Below, piece by piece: positions 1 through 8,900 of a stretch of DNA of 39,746 bases. The notes under the pieces are model-generated. The model was not told the origin of the DNA. It saw nothing but the letters and a program-made list of their open reading frames with translations, and ran no database searches. Source of the DNA: Gammaproteobacteria bacterium (lineage in GTDB: Bacteria > Pseudomonadota > Gammaproteobacteria > Methylococcales > Methylomonadaceae); contig JAJRUF010000095.1 in NCBI GenBank assembly GCA_024277935.1, forward strand, positions 1-39,746, in the 5' to 3' direction. Both the position numbers and the translations under genes were made by a program. The number at the start of each line of letters is the position of its first letter. Position 1 is the first letter of the stretch.

Positions 1-74
1 AAAAAAACTGAAAAATAAGATCCAAGAACAGATAAAGACAAAAAAAGAGGAGATTATTTTTTTAAAAAATACGA

Positions 75-572
75 ATGAGAATTGTTCGCAAATATAGGGC
101 TGTGAAATTTGGAGTTTTGCAAGAGGCTCAAGGGTTAACGCTTAATTACATTATTCCTGAAAATAAAACAGTATCCATTGTGAGTAATGGGGATATTAAT
201 ATTTATGGTGATATTTTCGTAGCCCAAAAAGCTAAGATTTCATTTCTCTCAAAAAGGGGGAGTATTTCTATTTTTGGTCGTATTAATGCGGACTTGATAG
301 GGTTAAATACAATAACGGGTAGAGCCCACACTGAAAATGCTTCATTTTTTACGAGTTCCTCAGGTATAGACCCTAAATCTGGACTGCTTTTACCTTCACT
401 ATGGTGGAATATACAGCGCCCAGAACCAAGTTATTACACAAGCAGCGGTGCAATCACTACTTCAGGGACAATTACTTTACCAGCAATTATTCCTCTTCCC
501 TCATCCATCTTATTATTTCTTTCAGCATTTCTAGCTTTGTTTATTACCAATAAACCGAACCTAGTTACTTAG
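75..572 (+). CDS. Fragment of a repetitive surface protein with a VPLPA/PEP-CTERM-like C-terminal sorting signal
   Basis: The first 60 or so residues alternate short hydrophobic strands with G/N turns (NGDINIYGDI, then RGSISIFGRI), the spacing of a beta-helix like that of filamentous-haemagglutinin-type adhesins. The C-terminus, from about residue 138, reads IPLPSSILLFLSAFLALF followed by a short tail. This matches the layout of VPLPA/PEP-CTERM signals: a proline motif, one membrane segment and a few polar or basic residues. Such tails are processed by exosortase. No signal peptide is encoded. A stop codon lies 12 bases before the ATG, and the GAGGAG motif is 22 bases away, too far to serve this start well. 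I infer the 3' remnant of a longer exported protein, or a gene whose 5' part is broken. It overlaps the end of ampD by 8 bases, convergently. The function is unknown. Confidence 0.5.
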   Translation: MRIVRKYRAVKFGVLQEAQGLTLNYIIPENKTVSIVSNGDINIYGDIFVAQKAKISFLSKRGSISIFGRINADLIGLNTITGRAHTENASFFTSSSGIDPKSGLLLPSLWWNIQRPEPSYYTSSGAITTSGTITLPAIIPLPSSILLFLSAFLALFITNKPNLVT

Positions 573-1110
573 AGATTTCAGACAAAAACCAATCCCAATT
601 AAATGACTCACCTGGGTCTGTTTTTCTACCAGGTGATATATCGCTATGTCGGGTAATATGCTCGACTGATAAGTTAGGGTAATATTTAATTAAAGCCTGA
701 CTCACTGAAATTAATTGCTGGTACTGGTTCTCAGTATAGGGCTGGTTTTCTGAACCTTCCAACTCAACCCCAATTGAAAAATCATTACACCTCTCCTTGC
801 CTTGATACACTGATAACCCCGCATGCCATGCTCGTTTATCAAAAGGCACATATTGAACAATTTCCCCCGTACGCTTGATTAACAAGTGAGAAGAAACTCT
901 TAATTGATATATTTCCTTAAAATATGGATGTTCTTCTGGGTTTAGTTGATTACAAAATAATTGATTAATATAATTCCCACCAAATTGTTCAGGTGGAAGA
1001 CTGATACAATGAATCACTAAAAGAGACATAACCTCACCAAAAGGGCGGTCATCATAATTAGGTGAAATAACTCTGGATACTTGTTGAAACCAATGGTTCT
1101 TAATTTTCAT
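565..1110 (-). CDS. ampD: 1,6-anhydro-N-acetylmuramyl-L-alanine amidase AmpD
   Basis: AmpD is a cytoplasmic zinc amidase that cuts the peptide from 1,6-anhydroMurNAc during murein recycling, and in many species this indirectly controls beta-lactamase induction. The 181-residue protein is one Amidase_2 domain of normal length. The zinc ligands expected from the family are visible as H34 (in LLVIHCISLPP), H155 (in ITRHSDISPGRKTDPG) and D165, with the catalytic glutamate in GVELEG at E116. No signal peptide is present, as expected for AmpD and unlike AmiD. It is divergent from nadC with only a few tens of bases between the start codons, the arrangement also seen in enterobacteria. Mpl, which re-uses the released tripeptide, is also in this window. 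Confidence 0.96.
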   Translation of the reverse strand: MKIKNHWFQQVSRVISPNYDDRPFGEVMSLLVIHCISLPPEQFGGNYINQLFCNQLNPEEHPYFKEIYQLRVSSHLLIKRTGEIVQYVPFDKRAWHAGLSVYQGKERCNDFSIGVELEGSENQPYTENQYQQLISVSQALIKYYPNLSVEHITRHSDISPGRKTDPGESFNWDWFLSEISK

Positions 1111-1149
1111 AAATCAATCAAACTATAAATAGTGTCAGTATTTAAACAC

Positions 1150-1992
1150 ATGAATAATCAACCCACGACAACTGAAATAAAAAATTTTCTTGCTGAAGAT
1201 ATTGGGAGTGGAGATATAACTGCCAGTATTATTCCAGCATCCAGGCAGGCAAAAGCACGTGTTATAACCAGAGAAACCATGGTGCTATGTGGTCAAGCTT
1301 GGTTTGATAGCGTATTTAAAACCTTAAACCCAAATATCAATATTAACTGGTTTAAAGCTGAAGGTGATATTTGTACTGAAGATACATTATTATGTGAGTT
1401 AAATGGGTCCGCAAGAGATTTATTAACGGGTGAACGAACCGCATTAAATTTATTGCAAACATTATCCGCTACTGCCTCAGTAGCAAAGCAATATGCAGTT
1501 GCAGTTGCAGTTGCAGGGACTCATTGTAAGGTATTGGATACAAGAAAAACAATTCCTGGGCTTAGAAGGGCGCAAAAATATGCTGTCACATGTGGCGGTT
1601 GTGTCAATCATAGAACCGGCTTATATGATGGCGTGTTGATTAAGGAAAATCATATTATGGCGGCAGGTTCAATATCCCAGGCAATTAATGCAGCACGTAC
1701 AGTAACTGATGTTATGGTTGAAGTTGAGGTTGAATCACTAGCTGAATTTCAACAAGCATTAGCCGCCAAGCCAGACCGTATTATGCTGGATAATTTTTCC
1801 AATGCCGATATGAAAGCTGCTGTTGCTTTAAACCATCAAGGTATAGAACTAGAAGCCTCTGGAGATATTACCTTAGAGACTATTAGAGAGGTTGCAGAAA
1901 CCGGTGTTGACTATATTTCTATTGGCGCTTTAACTAAGCATGTTAAAGCCGTAGATTTATCAATGAGAATTTTTATGGAGACAGCAAAATGA
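1150..1992 (+). CDS. nadC: Nicotinate-nucleotide pyrophosphorylase (carboxylating) NadC
   Basis: NadC converts quinolinate and PRPP to nicotinate mononucleotide in de novo NAD synthesis. The hallmark stretches are present: DTRKTIPGLRRAQKYA, GGCVNHRTGLYDGVLIKENH, VEVEVESLAEF, DRIMLDNFS, and ISIGALTKHVKAVDLSMR near the end. The ORF can begin at GTG 1132, but the ATG at 1150 gives an N-terminus of reasonable family length. Neither start has a good ribosome binding site. Just before the DTRKT motif lies a hexanucleotide repeat (GCAGTT, about 3.7 copies) that encodes AVAVAVAG and makes the loop about two residues longer than in relatives I can recall. The stop codon overlaps the ATG of the next gene (ATGA). 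Confidence 0.96.
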   Translation: MNNQPTTTEIKNFLAEDIGSGDITASIIPASRQAKARVITRETMVLCGQAWFDSVFKTLNPNININWFKAEGDICTEDTLLCELNGSARDLLTGERTALNLLQTLSATASVAKQYAVAVAVAGTHCKVLDTRKTIPGLRRAQKYAVTCGGCVNHRTGLYDGVLIKENHIMAAGSISQAINAARTVTDVMVEVEVESLAEFQQALAAKPDRIMLDNFSNADMKAAVALNHQGIELEASGDITLETIREVAETGVDYISIGALTKHVKAVDLSMRIFMETAK

Positions 1993-2465
1993 TTAAAAAT
2001 GCAACTGCAATATGTAAACATATTACTCATGGTGTTTATATTATTAGTGTTGATAATGGCAAACAAAAAAATGCCTTTACCGCGGCATGGGTGATGCAGG
2101 TATCTTTTGACCCTTTATTAATTTGTTTTAGTATTAATCCACAAAATCACTCCTATAAGTTATTACAGGAAGGTGGTATTTGCTGTATTAGTGTTTTAGA
2201 TAATGAGCAATATCCTGCAGCTGAGCATTTTGGCAAATCAGATATTAAAGATAAAATGGCGGACTTTTTATGGCTAGAAACTACAAAAGCACCTGCATTA
2301 GCCGATAGTTTGGCTTATTTTGATTGCCAGGTGGATCATTATTCTGATGCAGGTGACCATAAGCTTGTGGTTTGCCGAGTCGTGGATGCAGCTATTTTAA
2401 ATGATGGCGACCCTATGTTGTATAACGATACAGATGATATGGATAACAGTGACGAGCTTTATTGA
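1989..2465 (+). CDS. Flavin reductase-like FMN-binding domain protein
   Basis: This 158-residue protein looks like the split-barrel flavin reductase family (FMN-binding, Pfam Flavin_Reduct). The N-terminus has the pattern HGVYIISVDNGKQKNAFTAAWV, followed by VSFDPLLICFSINPQNHSYKLL and CCISVLDNEQ. These correspond to the barrel strands that cradle FMN and the conserved DPP/DPL region. The likely role is NAD(P)H:flavin oxidoreduction, but the physiological partner cannot be told from the sequence. Its ATG overlaps the nadC stop by four bases, so the two are probably translated together. The tail is acidic (DTDDMDNSDE). The downstream 430 bases hold no intact gene, only an IS630 fossil. Confidence 0.8.
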   Translation: MIKNATAICKHITHGVYIISVDNGKQKNAFTAAWVMQVSFDPLLICFSINPQNHSYKLLQEGGICCISVLDNEQYPAAEHFGKSDIKDKMADFLWLETTKAPALADSLAYFDCQVDHYSDAGDHKLVVCRVVDAAILNDGDPMLYNDTDDMDNSDELY

Positions 2466-2552
2466 CTTTAATATGGCTATTATAAAAAAACCTTGATTAC
2501 GCTTTGGTTAAGGGTCTATACTCCGCGCGGTCAAGTTTTCGGTTTTTCTCAA

Positions 2553-2850
2553 AATAACTGAAATTTCATAGTCATCAAACTTTCCATCTCAGTTTTAAAA
2601 CGAGTGCTGAAATCACTAAAATGCTATTTCTAAATGCATTGAAGTTATCATGGTGCTTAAGGTGGCAGATAAAATAATTCGATACCTAACTCTTTCGCCT
2701 TGTTTGTCACTGATTGACACTTCTGATATCGGTCATTATCCAGCACCATAGTCATTGGCAGTTTACTATTACTATCAGAATAAGCATGGGCTATTTTTTC
2801 GAGGAACTCACAAAAAAAAACTAGTACAACGTACTGAAACTATACGATCT
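2553..2850 (-). pseudogene. IS630-family transposase remnant (DDE domain fragment)
   Basis: On the minus strand, one frame reads FLEKIAHAYSDSNSKL, then PMTMVLDNDRYQKCQSV and AKELGIELFYLPP, followed by a stop. This is the IS630/Tc1-like DDE pattern in which a catalytic aspartate sits in VLDNxRYHK and the segment before the final catalytic glutamate reads LPPYSP. After a gap the homology resumes out of frame as SDFSTRFKTEMESL, matching the C-terminal part of the family. Upstream, a run of nine A/T bases breaks the frame just before CEFLEK. The piece is internally deleted and interrupted by stops, so it is inactive. It fills most of the 433-base gap between the flavin reductase gene and the UPF0182 gene. 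The ends of the insertion cannot be recognised. Confidence 0.75.
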
Positions 2851-2898
2851 CTCGTTATGATTGCAGTCTTATTTTCCAATTGTGGTTCCTGTTCCTGA

Positions 2899-5508
2899 TT
2901 ATTTTTTCTCCTTGGCTCCTTTGATAAAGTGATCTTTTAAGCGTTTAAATGCAGACCACAAGGTTTTATCCATCACAACTTTATTACCAATTGAAACAAT
3001 AACCCTTGTAAGCTCAGGTATCTTAGTTTTAGTTGATATCATGTAAATTGGCTGTACATAGAGCACTGAATTTTTCATCGGCAAAATAATCATTCTCCCC
3101 CTTTTAACCGTTGAACCGTGCTGATCCCACAAAGTAAATTGTTCAGAAATCTCTGGACTCTGATCAATCAGTGCATCTACTTGCGCCGGTCCATTAACCT
3201 GAATATCTTTATTAAACTTATATATCGAAATATTAGGCAAATAGGCTTCAGTACACCTCTTGTTATCAGCAGTACCCGCAACACCCACCATACTCAAATT
3301 ATCACGATTAATAGGGGTCATAGGGTTAATCATCACAAACTCTTCTCTATTATTACAATGATTAAAATCCATAGTAATAAAGTAAGGCAAAACCAGTTTT
3401 TTATTTACACTCGCAAATTGCCATGTTTCAGCCTGCTCATAAAATAATGCAGGTGTTTTCTGATGGTATTTTGCATAGACTCTCATCTGCATATGATACA
3501 AATCACGAGGATAGCGTAAATGATGTTGCAATTCCTCAGGCATTTTATCCAATTCTAAAAAAACGCCAGGATAGGCTCGACTATAGGCTTGTATAATGGG
3601 GTCTGCGGGGTTAGAAATATAATATTTCACCTTTCCACTATAAGCATCTACAATAATTTTTACTGAGTTACGAATATAGTTAAATTTATGGTTTCCATCG
3701 AGGTAATCATGCTCAGCCGGTTTTGAAACAGGGTAATAATTAGAAAGCGTATAAGCATCTTGAATCCAATAAAACCGATCCTTAGTAATCACTAGATAAG
3801 GGTCTCTATCTAAATGTAAAAAAGGTGATATATGATTAATTCGATCAATGATGTTTCTATGCAACATCACCTTACTTTGTTTACTAATATTTGAAGAGAA
3901 GAACACTTTTTCATCTTTAAGATAAAAAGCTAATAATGCCTTTCTAAAATACGAAGGAACAGGAACACCTGAGTTGTCTTTGTACCCAAGATCTAAACTC
4001 GGATCATTACCTGAAAGCCCTTCTATGTTTAATTTATTAGGTACTACTGCATATTTATAGTTTTCTTGCCCAAAATATATATCAGGGTTTTTAACATTAA
4101 ACCCTTTTGTTGAAGACATATTCAGATCACGTAAATACCAGGTAATCGGTTTCGCTGCATCTTGTGCAGCCGGTGTTACAACCGCACCATACCCATGAGT
4201 GTAACGTAAATGTGTATTCTCCCAGTCTTGAGCAGCAAGGGGTAATTTTTTTATATTCATTTCCCTTGCAGCCAAATTAACTTGTTGAAAATGACCATTT
4301 ATAAAATAACGATCTTCATCAACCTCAACAAACTGATAATAAGGCCTTAATCCCTGTAACTGCATATATACATCAGTTAAAAACTGCCTGTCCCAAACAG
4401 GAATATTTTCAAAATGTTGTCGAGTACTCCATGCCTCAATATCTTTAGTCGCATCCAGATTTACGGAAAAATCAATCGTATTTATATTATTCAGGTCATA
4501 AGCATCCAATGTTGCATCTATATTATTCTGCATAAAGAACTTTTCAGTACTTACGGGGCTGGGCTTAACTATAAACTTGGTCATTAGGTCAGGAATAAAC
4601 GTAGAATGTTGTAAACCTATAACAACTAAAAAAGAAACTAATGAGATGTAAAAAGGCATCTTGACTCGATGCCTTTCAGAAAAAATAAAAATAATGGCTG
4701 AAATTGCTGTCCCTATAAAAGTAACAATAGACATCCATATTAGAGGTAGTTGATACCGTATCTCTATAAAACCGGGACCAAAAAATACCGGCTCATGACT
4801 ATCTACATACAATAAAGAAAACCGATCTAGTAAGAAGCCCCAAACAACAAAAAGAACAATAAAACCAATTAATATCGTTAAATGTATTTTTGCACCTACG
4901 GGAAATTCTTTATTCTGGTTAGGTACAAAAATATGCTCTAACCAATACAAACAACCTACCATTACAAACAAAAGACTTGCCGTTATCACTAATTCCTGCT
5001 GAATTAACATATAAACAGGATAAGAAAACAGGTAAAAACTAACGTCATTACCATAAACAGGATCAGTCACTCCTGCCGTGCTACCAAAAAAGAACAGAAT
5101 GGCAGATTCCCACTGCTCATAAAAGGGTATGGCAATAACAATAGCGAGTACTAGCGATAAAGGAGTATATATTTTGGATGAGCCATCCATAAATACATCG
5201 GCAAAGCGTTGAAAGCGTTGCCGTTTATCAACATCCAACAATACTTCATCGGGTGGGTTTAGACCTAAATAACGCGAAGCTATCCAAAAATGGAAATAGA
5301 AAATGGCAAAAAATACTAGGGTTACGCCACCTGATAAAATAAATCTATAAAGTAACCTTAACCAGTAATACCCTTCTAGTTCTAATGATCTAAACCACCA
5401 TAAATCTACTAATAAATCTAAGAATAGAAAATAGAAAGCAACATATAAAATAATGGCAATAACAAGGGTTGCTGCAGCCAAAGCAGGTAACAGTTTCCAG
5501 TTACGCAT
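2899..5508 (-). CDS. UPF0182 family multi-pass membrane protein
   Basis: This large 869-residue protein has about seven or eight strongly hydrophobic segments in the first 310 residues, beginning with residues 8-32, followed by a long non-membrane domain. The overall plan and motifs such as DLWWFRSL near the N-terminus, NNIDATLDAYDL after the last membrane segment and YRYTHGYGAV-like HLRYTHGYGAVVTPA match the UPF0182 (COG1615) family. The molecular role of the family is not established. The C-terminal part probably lies outside the cytoplasm, which is an inference from membrane topology. The gene stands alone, starts at ATG with an AGAGAGGAA motif upstream, and ends next to the IS630 fossil. 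Confidence 0.9.
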   Translation of the reverse strand: MRNWKLLPALAAATLVIAIILYVAFYFLFLDLLVDLWWFRSLELEGYYWLRLLYRFILSGGVTLVFFAIFYFHFWIASRYLGLNPPDEVLLDVDKRQRFQRFADVFMDGSSKIYTPLSLVLAIVIAIPFYEQWESAILFFFGSTAGVTDPVYGNDVSFYLFSYPVYMLIQQELVITASLLFVMVGCLYWLEHIFVPNQNKEFPVGAKIHLTILIGFIVLFVVWGFLLDRFSLLYVDSHEPVFFGPGFIEIRYQLPLIWMSIVTFIGTAISAIIFIFSERHRVKMPFYISLVSFLVVIGLQHSTFIPDLMTKFIVKPSPVSTEKFFMQNNIDATLDAYDLNNINTIDFSVNLDATKDIEAWSTRQHFENIPVWDRQFLTDVYMQLQGLRPYYQFVEVDEDRYFINGHFQQVNLAAREMNIKKLPLAAQDWENTHLRYTHGYGAVVTPAAQDAAKPITWYLRDLNMSSTKGFNVKNPDIYFGQENYKYAVVPNKLNIEGLSGNDPSLDLGYKDNSGVPVPSYFRKALLAFYLKDEKVFFSSNISKQSKVMLHRNIIDRINHISPFLHLDRDPYLVITKDRFYWIQDAYTLSNYYPVSKPAEHDYLDGNHKFNYIRNSVKIIVDAYSGKVKYYISNPADPIIQAYSRAYPGVFLELDKMPEELQHHLRYPRDLYHMQMRVYAKYHQKTPALFYEQAETWQFASVNKKLVLPYFITMDFNHCNNREEFVMINPMTPINRDNLSMVGVAGTADNKRCTEAYLPNISIYKFNKDIQVNGPAQVDALIDQSPEISEQFTLWDQHGSTVKRGRMIILPMKNSVLYVQPIYMISTKTKIPELTRVIVSIGNKVVMDKTLWSAFKRLKDHFIKGAKEKK

Positions 5509-5633
5509 AAATTCCTCTCTCTAAAAATTGATATATTTTGTAGATTTTGCTAGTTTTAAGCATAACCCACTGTATTATATGAGGGTATTATTCCTCCCTC
5601 ACCTCAAACACGATATAAGAAGTATTTTAACAC

Positions 5634-6122
5634 TCAACGCTTACTTTTTGCCTTATATCCTTTCTCTCTAATTGCAATACTTGCAGTAATTTTTGTACAT
5701 AAAGACCCATCAGCCAAATAATAAGCATATTCAAAAATTGGAGTACTCCGTCCCTTTTGCCTTAACTCCATCCGAATTGAAGCTTCTTGCTCTGAGGTCA
5801 TAGCAAAACGTAATTCTAAATCAGTAACTCCTTCATATTTAAAATCAAGGTGTAATGACCGAGTCCATACCGAATAACCTGGAAAAACTTTAATACAAAC
5901 CATAGCTGCTATCGGATCGGCAAGACAAGCTTGAAAGCCTCCAAACATACTTCCGCCTGTATTGGTTGCCACCCAGCTGTGAGGCAATAAAATCTTAAGT
6001 TCTCGCCAACAGGGGGATAACTCCAGCACTTTAGGCCTGATTAACCAAAAGGCTGGATACCATTCAATCCGTTGCTTATCAGTTAAGCAACGAGCATTCC
6101 AAATTAATTTTCGTAAATTCAA
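5634..6122 (-). CDS. Hotdog-fold DUF4442/PaaI-like thioesterase-like protein, TTG start
   Basis: This 162-residue single-domain protein has the DUF4442-type hotdog pattern: an N-terminal LIRPKVLELSPCWRELKILLP, then a glycine-rich turn, GGSMFGGFQACLADPIA, which corresponds to the central helix of hotdog thioesterases. The family is related to acyl-CoA thioesterases, but the substrate here is unknown. The track start is a TTG at 6120-6122 whose last two bases overlap the pepN stop TGA (TTGA). No ATG occurs before residue 59, and that one lies inside the core motif, so a non-ATG start is required. The tight junction suggests translational coupling to pepN. The C-terminus is basic. Confidence 0.75.
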   Translation of the reverse strand: MNLRKLIWNARCLTDKQRIEWYPAFWLIRPKVLELSPCWRELKILLPHSWVATNTGGSMFGGFQACLADPIAAMVCIKVFPGYSVWTRSLHLDFKYEGVTDLELRFAMTSEQEASIRMELRQKGRSTPIFEYAYYLADGSLCTKITASIAIREKGYKAKSKR

Positions 6123-8761
6123 AGCAGACTTTTACTAGCAACTTCAAAAACATCCTTTGAAATACCATCAACACTCACAATCCGCTCCAATTCCTTTTTA
6201 ATGAGTGCTTGCCTATTTTTATCAAACCGTTTCCATTGCGTTAAAGCGGCAACCATTCTGGATGCAACTTGGGGGTTAATACTATTTAGTGCAATGACTT
6301 GATCAGCTAAAAATCGGTACCCTTGTCCATTTGCGGCATTAAAATGTAATGGGTTTGCCTGACTAAAAGCACCAATTAATGAACGAACCCTGTTTGGGTT
6401 GGTTAATTCAAAAGCTGGATGTTTCAATAAGGTTTGAACAATAGAAAAAGTATCATCGGCACTACTACTGGCTTGTATAGTAAACCATTTATCAATGACT
6501 AGAGCTTCATTCTTCCACTGCTGATAAAAACTTTCCAGGCATTCAGCCTTGGCCGAGGATTTACTTTCAACAATGACAGATAATGCGGCCATTTGATCTG
6601 TCATATTTTTTGCTGAAGCAAATTGCTGTTCTGCCCGCTTATAGCTTTCTGCTGTTTCCAGTGCTGTCAAATAAGCCAAACAGACATTTTTAATACGCCT
6701 TCTACCTATAGCACCTGCATCAAACTGTCCTGATTCATCTTTATGGTACCGCTGATATAAATCAGTAAACTGATTTTGTAATTTCTCCGCCAAACCTTTT
6801 CTAACAAACTCTCTAGCTTGATGAATGGCATCAACATCAACCACATCCATTTGTCCGGCTAAATAATCTTCTGCAGGTAAACCCAATAATAATGAAAAAT
6901 ATGATAAGTCTTCCCAAGAATATTCTATAACATTGGCATAAGCCTCAACTAATAAAGGGTTAAGTTGTAGCTTTTGGCCTTGTTGAATATCTGCAATTAA
7001 ACCAAAAATAACTTGGCTACACATTTTTTGCCCAGCATCCCAGCGATTAAAAGTATCACCATCATGACTTAATAAAAAAGCCAACTCAGCTAAACTTTGT
7101 TGCTTATTTAGCCGCACTGGAGCAGAAAAGTCTCGCAATAATGAAACAACTGGTTTGCTATCTAACTGCTCAAACACAAAGTCCTGCTGTTCCTGAAGCA
7201 ACTCCAAAACAATTTCATCTGTCTCAAGGCCATCCATACAAATTTTTGCTATTGAGCCATCACTGGCTAGCAGACCCAATTTAACAGGAATATGCAATGG
7301 TTTTTTAGTCTCTTGCCCCGCCGTTGCTACACAACTTTGCTTTAAAGTGAGCGTGAGTGTTTTATCTTGCTCACTATACGCTTCCGTTGCTTCCAAAACA
7401 GGGGTTCCTGCCTGTGAATACCAACGCCTAAATAAACTTAAATCAATATTTGCAGCAGCCTCCATTGCATTAATAAAATCTTCACAGGTGACTGCTTGAC
7501 CATCATGGCGCTGAAAATATAAATCACTGCCTTTTCTAAACTTATCTCCACCCAGTAAGGTATGAATCATACGAACCACTTCTGCACCTTTTTCATACAC
7601 CGTTAGGGTATAAAAATTATTAATTTCTATATACGATTCTGGTCGAATAGGATGAGATAAAGGCCCTGCATCTTCAGCAAACTGCCTGACTCTCAATAAT
7701 TTAACATCTTCAATTCTTTTAACAGCTTGAGAAGTTTGCTCCCCAGTAAATTGCTGATCTCGAAAAACAGTAAAACCTTCTTTTAAACTTAATTGAAACC
7801 AATCCCGACAGGTAATTCTATTACCCGTCCAATTATGAAAATATTCATGTCCTATAACACCCTCAATATGTTCATAATCCGTATCAGTTGCTGTATCAGG
7901 TCTTGCCAACACAAATTTTGTATTAAAAATATTCAGCCCCTTGTTTTCCATTGCCCCCATATTAAAATGACTAACAGCAACAATCATATATAAATCCAGA
8001 TCATACTCACGTCCATAAGTCTGCTCATCCCATTGCATTGCATTCTTAAGAGATTGCATCGCATGCTCACACTTATCTATATCATGCGATTCAACAAAGA
8101 TTTGCAACTTAATTTCACGCCCGGTCATCGTAGTAAATGAGCCTTGAATACATTCCAACTGCCCAGCAACCAAGGCAAATAGATAACAGGGTTTTTTAAA
8201 AGGATCTTCCCAAGTGACCCAATGTCGATTATTTTGTAATTCACCTTCTGCCACTTTATTACCATTTGATAATAAAATAGGATACTTATCTTTATCTCCA
8301 ATCAATGTTGTTTTAAACAGAGTCATAACATCAGGACGATCAAGAAAATAGGTTATTTTTCTAAAACCTTCTGCTTCACATTGAGTACAAAGCATAGTCT
8401 TTGAAAGGTATAAACCTTCAAGTGAGGTATTAGTTTTAGGGTTAATAGTATTTTCAATCGCTAATATAAAGACTGAGTCTTGTGGCATACCCTTTATTGT
8501 TAAAGATTCTGTATTTTGCTGATATTGTGTTTGCGTTAATGCGACACCATCCATCGCGACACTTAGCAATTCCAGATTTTCACCCTGTAAAACTAAAGTT
8601 GCACACTCTACTTTACTATTTGGATTTTTTTGTAGCCTAAGTTTTGAAACAACGCGAGTTCTTGACTCATCTAAAATAACAGTCAGTTCAACACTTTTAA
8701 TTAAGAACTCAGGAACCGTATAGTCTTTTAAGTAGATTGTTTGAGGTTTTGTATCTTGCAT
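6119..8761 (-). CDS. pepN: Aminopeptidase N (M1 family)
   Basis: PepN is the main cytoplasmic broad-specificity zinc aminopeptidase and trims N-terminal residues from peptides. The 880-residue length is normal for the proteobacterial type. The exopeptidase motif GAMEN is at residues 269-273, the zinc motif HEYFH at 305-309 and the third ligand E328 in LKEGF. The C-terminal half has the DUF3458 Ig-like and ARM-repeat layout of E. coli PepN. There is no signal peptide. It starts at ATG, is divergent from guaD across 139 bases, and its stop overlaps the TTG start of the hotdog gene. Confidence 0.97.
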   Translation of the reverse strand: MQDTKPQTIYLKDYTVPEFLIKSVELTVILDESRTRVVSKLRLQKNPNSKVECATLVLQGENLELLSVAMDGVALTQTQYQQNTESLTIKGMPQDSVFILAIENTINPKTNTSLEGLYLSKTMLCTQCEAEGFRKITYFLDRPDVMTLFKTTLIGDKDKYPILLSNGNKVAEGELQNNRHWVTWEDPFKKPCYLFALVAGQLECIQGSFTTMTGREIKLQIFVESHDIDKCEHAMQSLKNAMQWDEQTYGREYDLDLYMIVAVSHFNMGAMENKGLNIFNTKFVLARPDTATDTDYEHIEGVIGHEYFHNWTGNRITCRDWFQLSLKEGFTVFRDQQFTGEQTSQAVKRIEDVKLLRVRQFAEDAGPLSHPIRPESYIEINNFYTLTVYEKGAEVVRMIHTLLGGDKFRKGSDLYFQRHDGQAVTCEDFINAMEAAANIDLSLFRRWYSQAGTPVLEATEAYSEQDKTLTLTLKQSCVATAGQETKKPLHIPVKLGLLASDGSIAKICMDGLETDEIVLELLQEQQDFVFEQLDSKPVVSLLRDFSAPVRLNKQQSLAELAFLLSHDGDTFNRWDAGQKMCSQVIFGLIADIQQGQKLQLNPLLVEAYANVIEYSWEDLSYFSLLLGLPAEDYLAGQMDVVDVDAIHQAREFVRKGLAEKLQNQFTDLYQRYHKDESGQFDAGAIGRRRIKNVCLAYLTALETAESYKRAEQQFASAKNMTDQMAALSVIVESKSSAKAECLESFYQQWKNEALVIDKWFTIQASSSADDTFSIVQTLLKHPAFELTNPNRVRSLIGAFSQANPLHFNAANGQGYRFLADQVIALNSINPQVASRMVAALTQWKRFDKNRQALIKKELERIVSVDGISKDVFEVASKSLL

Positions 8762-8900
8762 ATTTTTAACGTAAATTAATTTTTATAATAAGAATCTATT
8801 TCAAGATGATAGCATAGGACTCAACATCAACTAAAAACACATTGTTTATCTGCTATATTATCTATTAGCTGGTTTTTTAATCCAGGTAGGCCAAAAAAAA

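Noticed and set aside
2-97. Lysine-rich open frame from the window edge to a TAG at 95-97 (KKLKNKIQEQIKTKKEE...)
   Set aside because: It is only about 31 codons, low in complexity and cut by the window edge, so it cannot be told from chance in AT-rich DNA.
3118-3447. 109-residue plus-strand ORF
   Set aside because: It lies wholly inside the UPF0182 gene in an opposite frame and shows no motif; it is a shadow.
5575-5605. TGAGGG ... CCCTCA inverted repeat upstream of the UPF0182 gene
   Set aside because: The stem is only six bases with a ten-base loop and no T-run; chance is likely.
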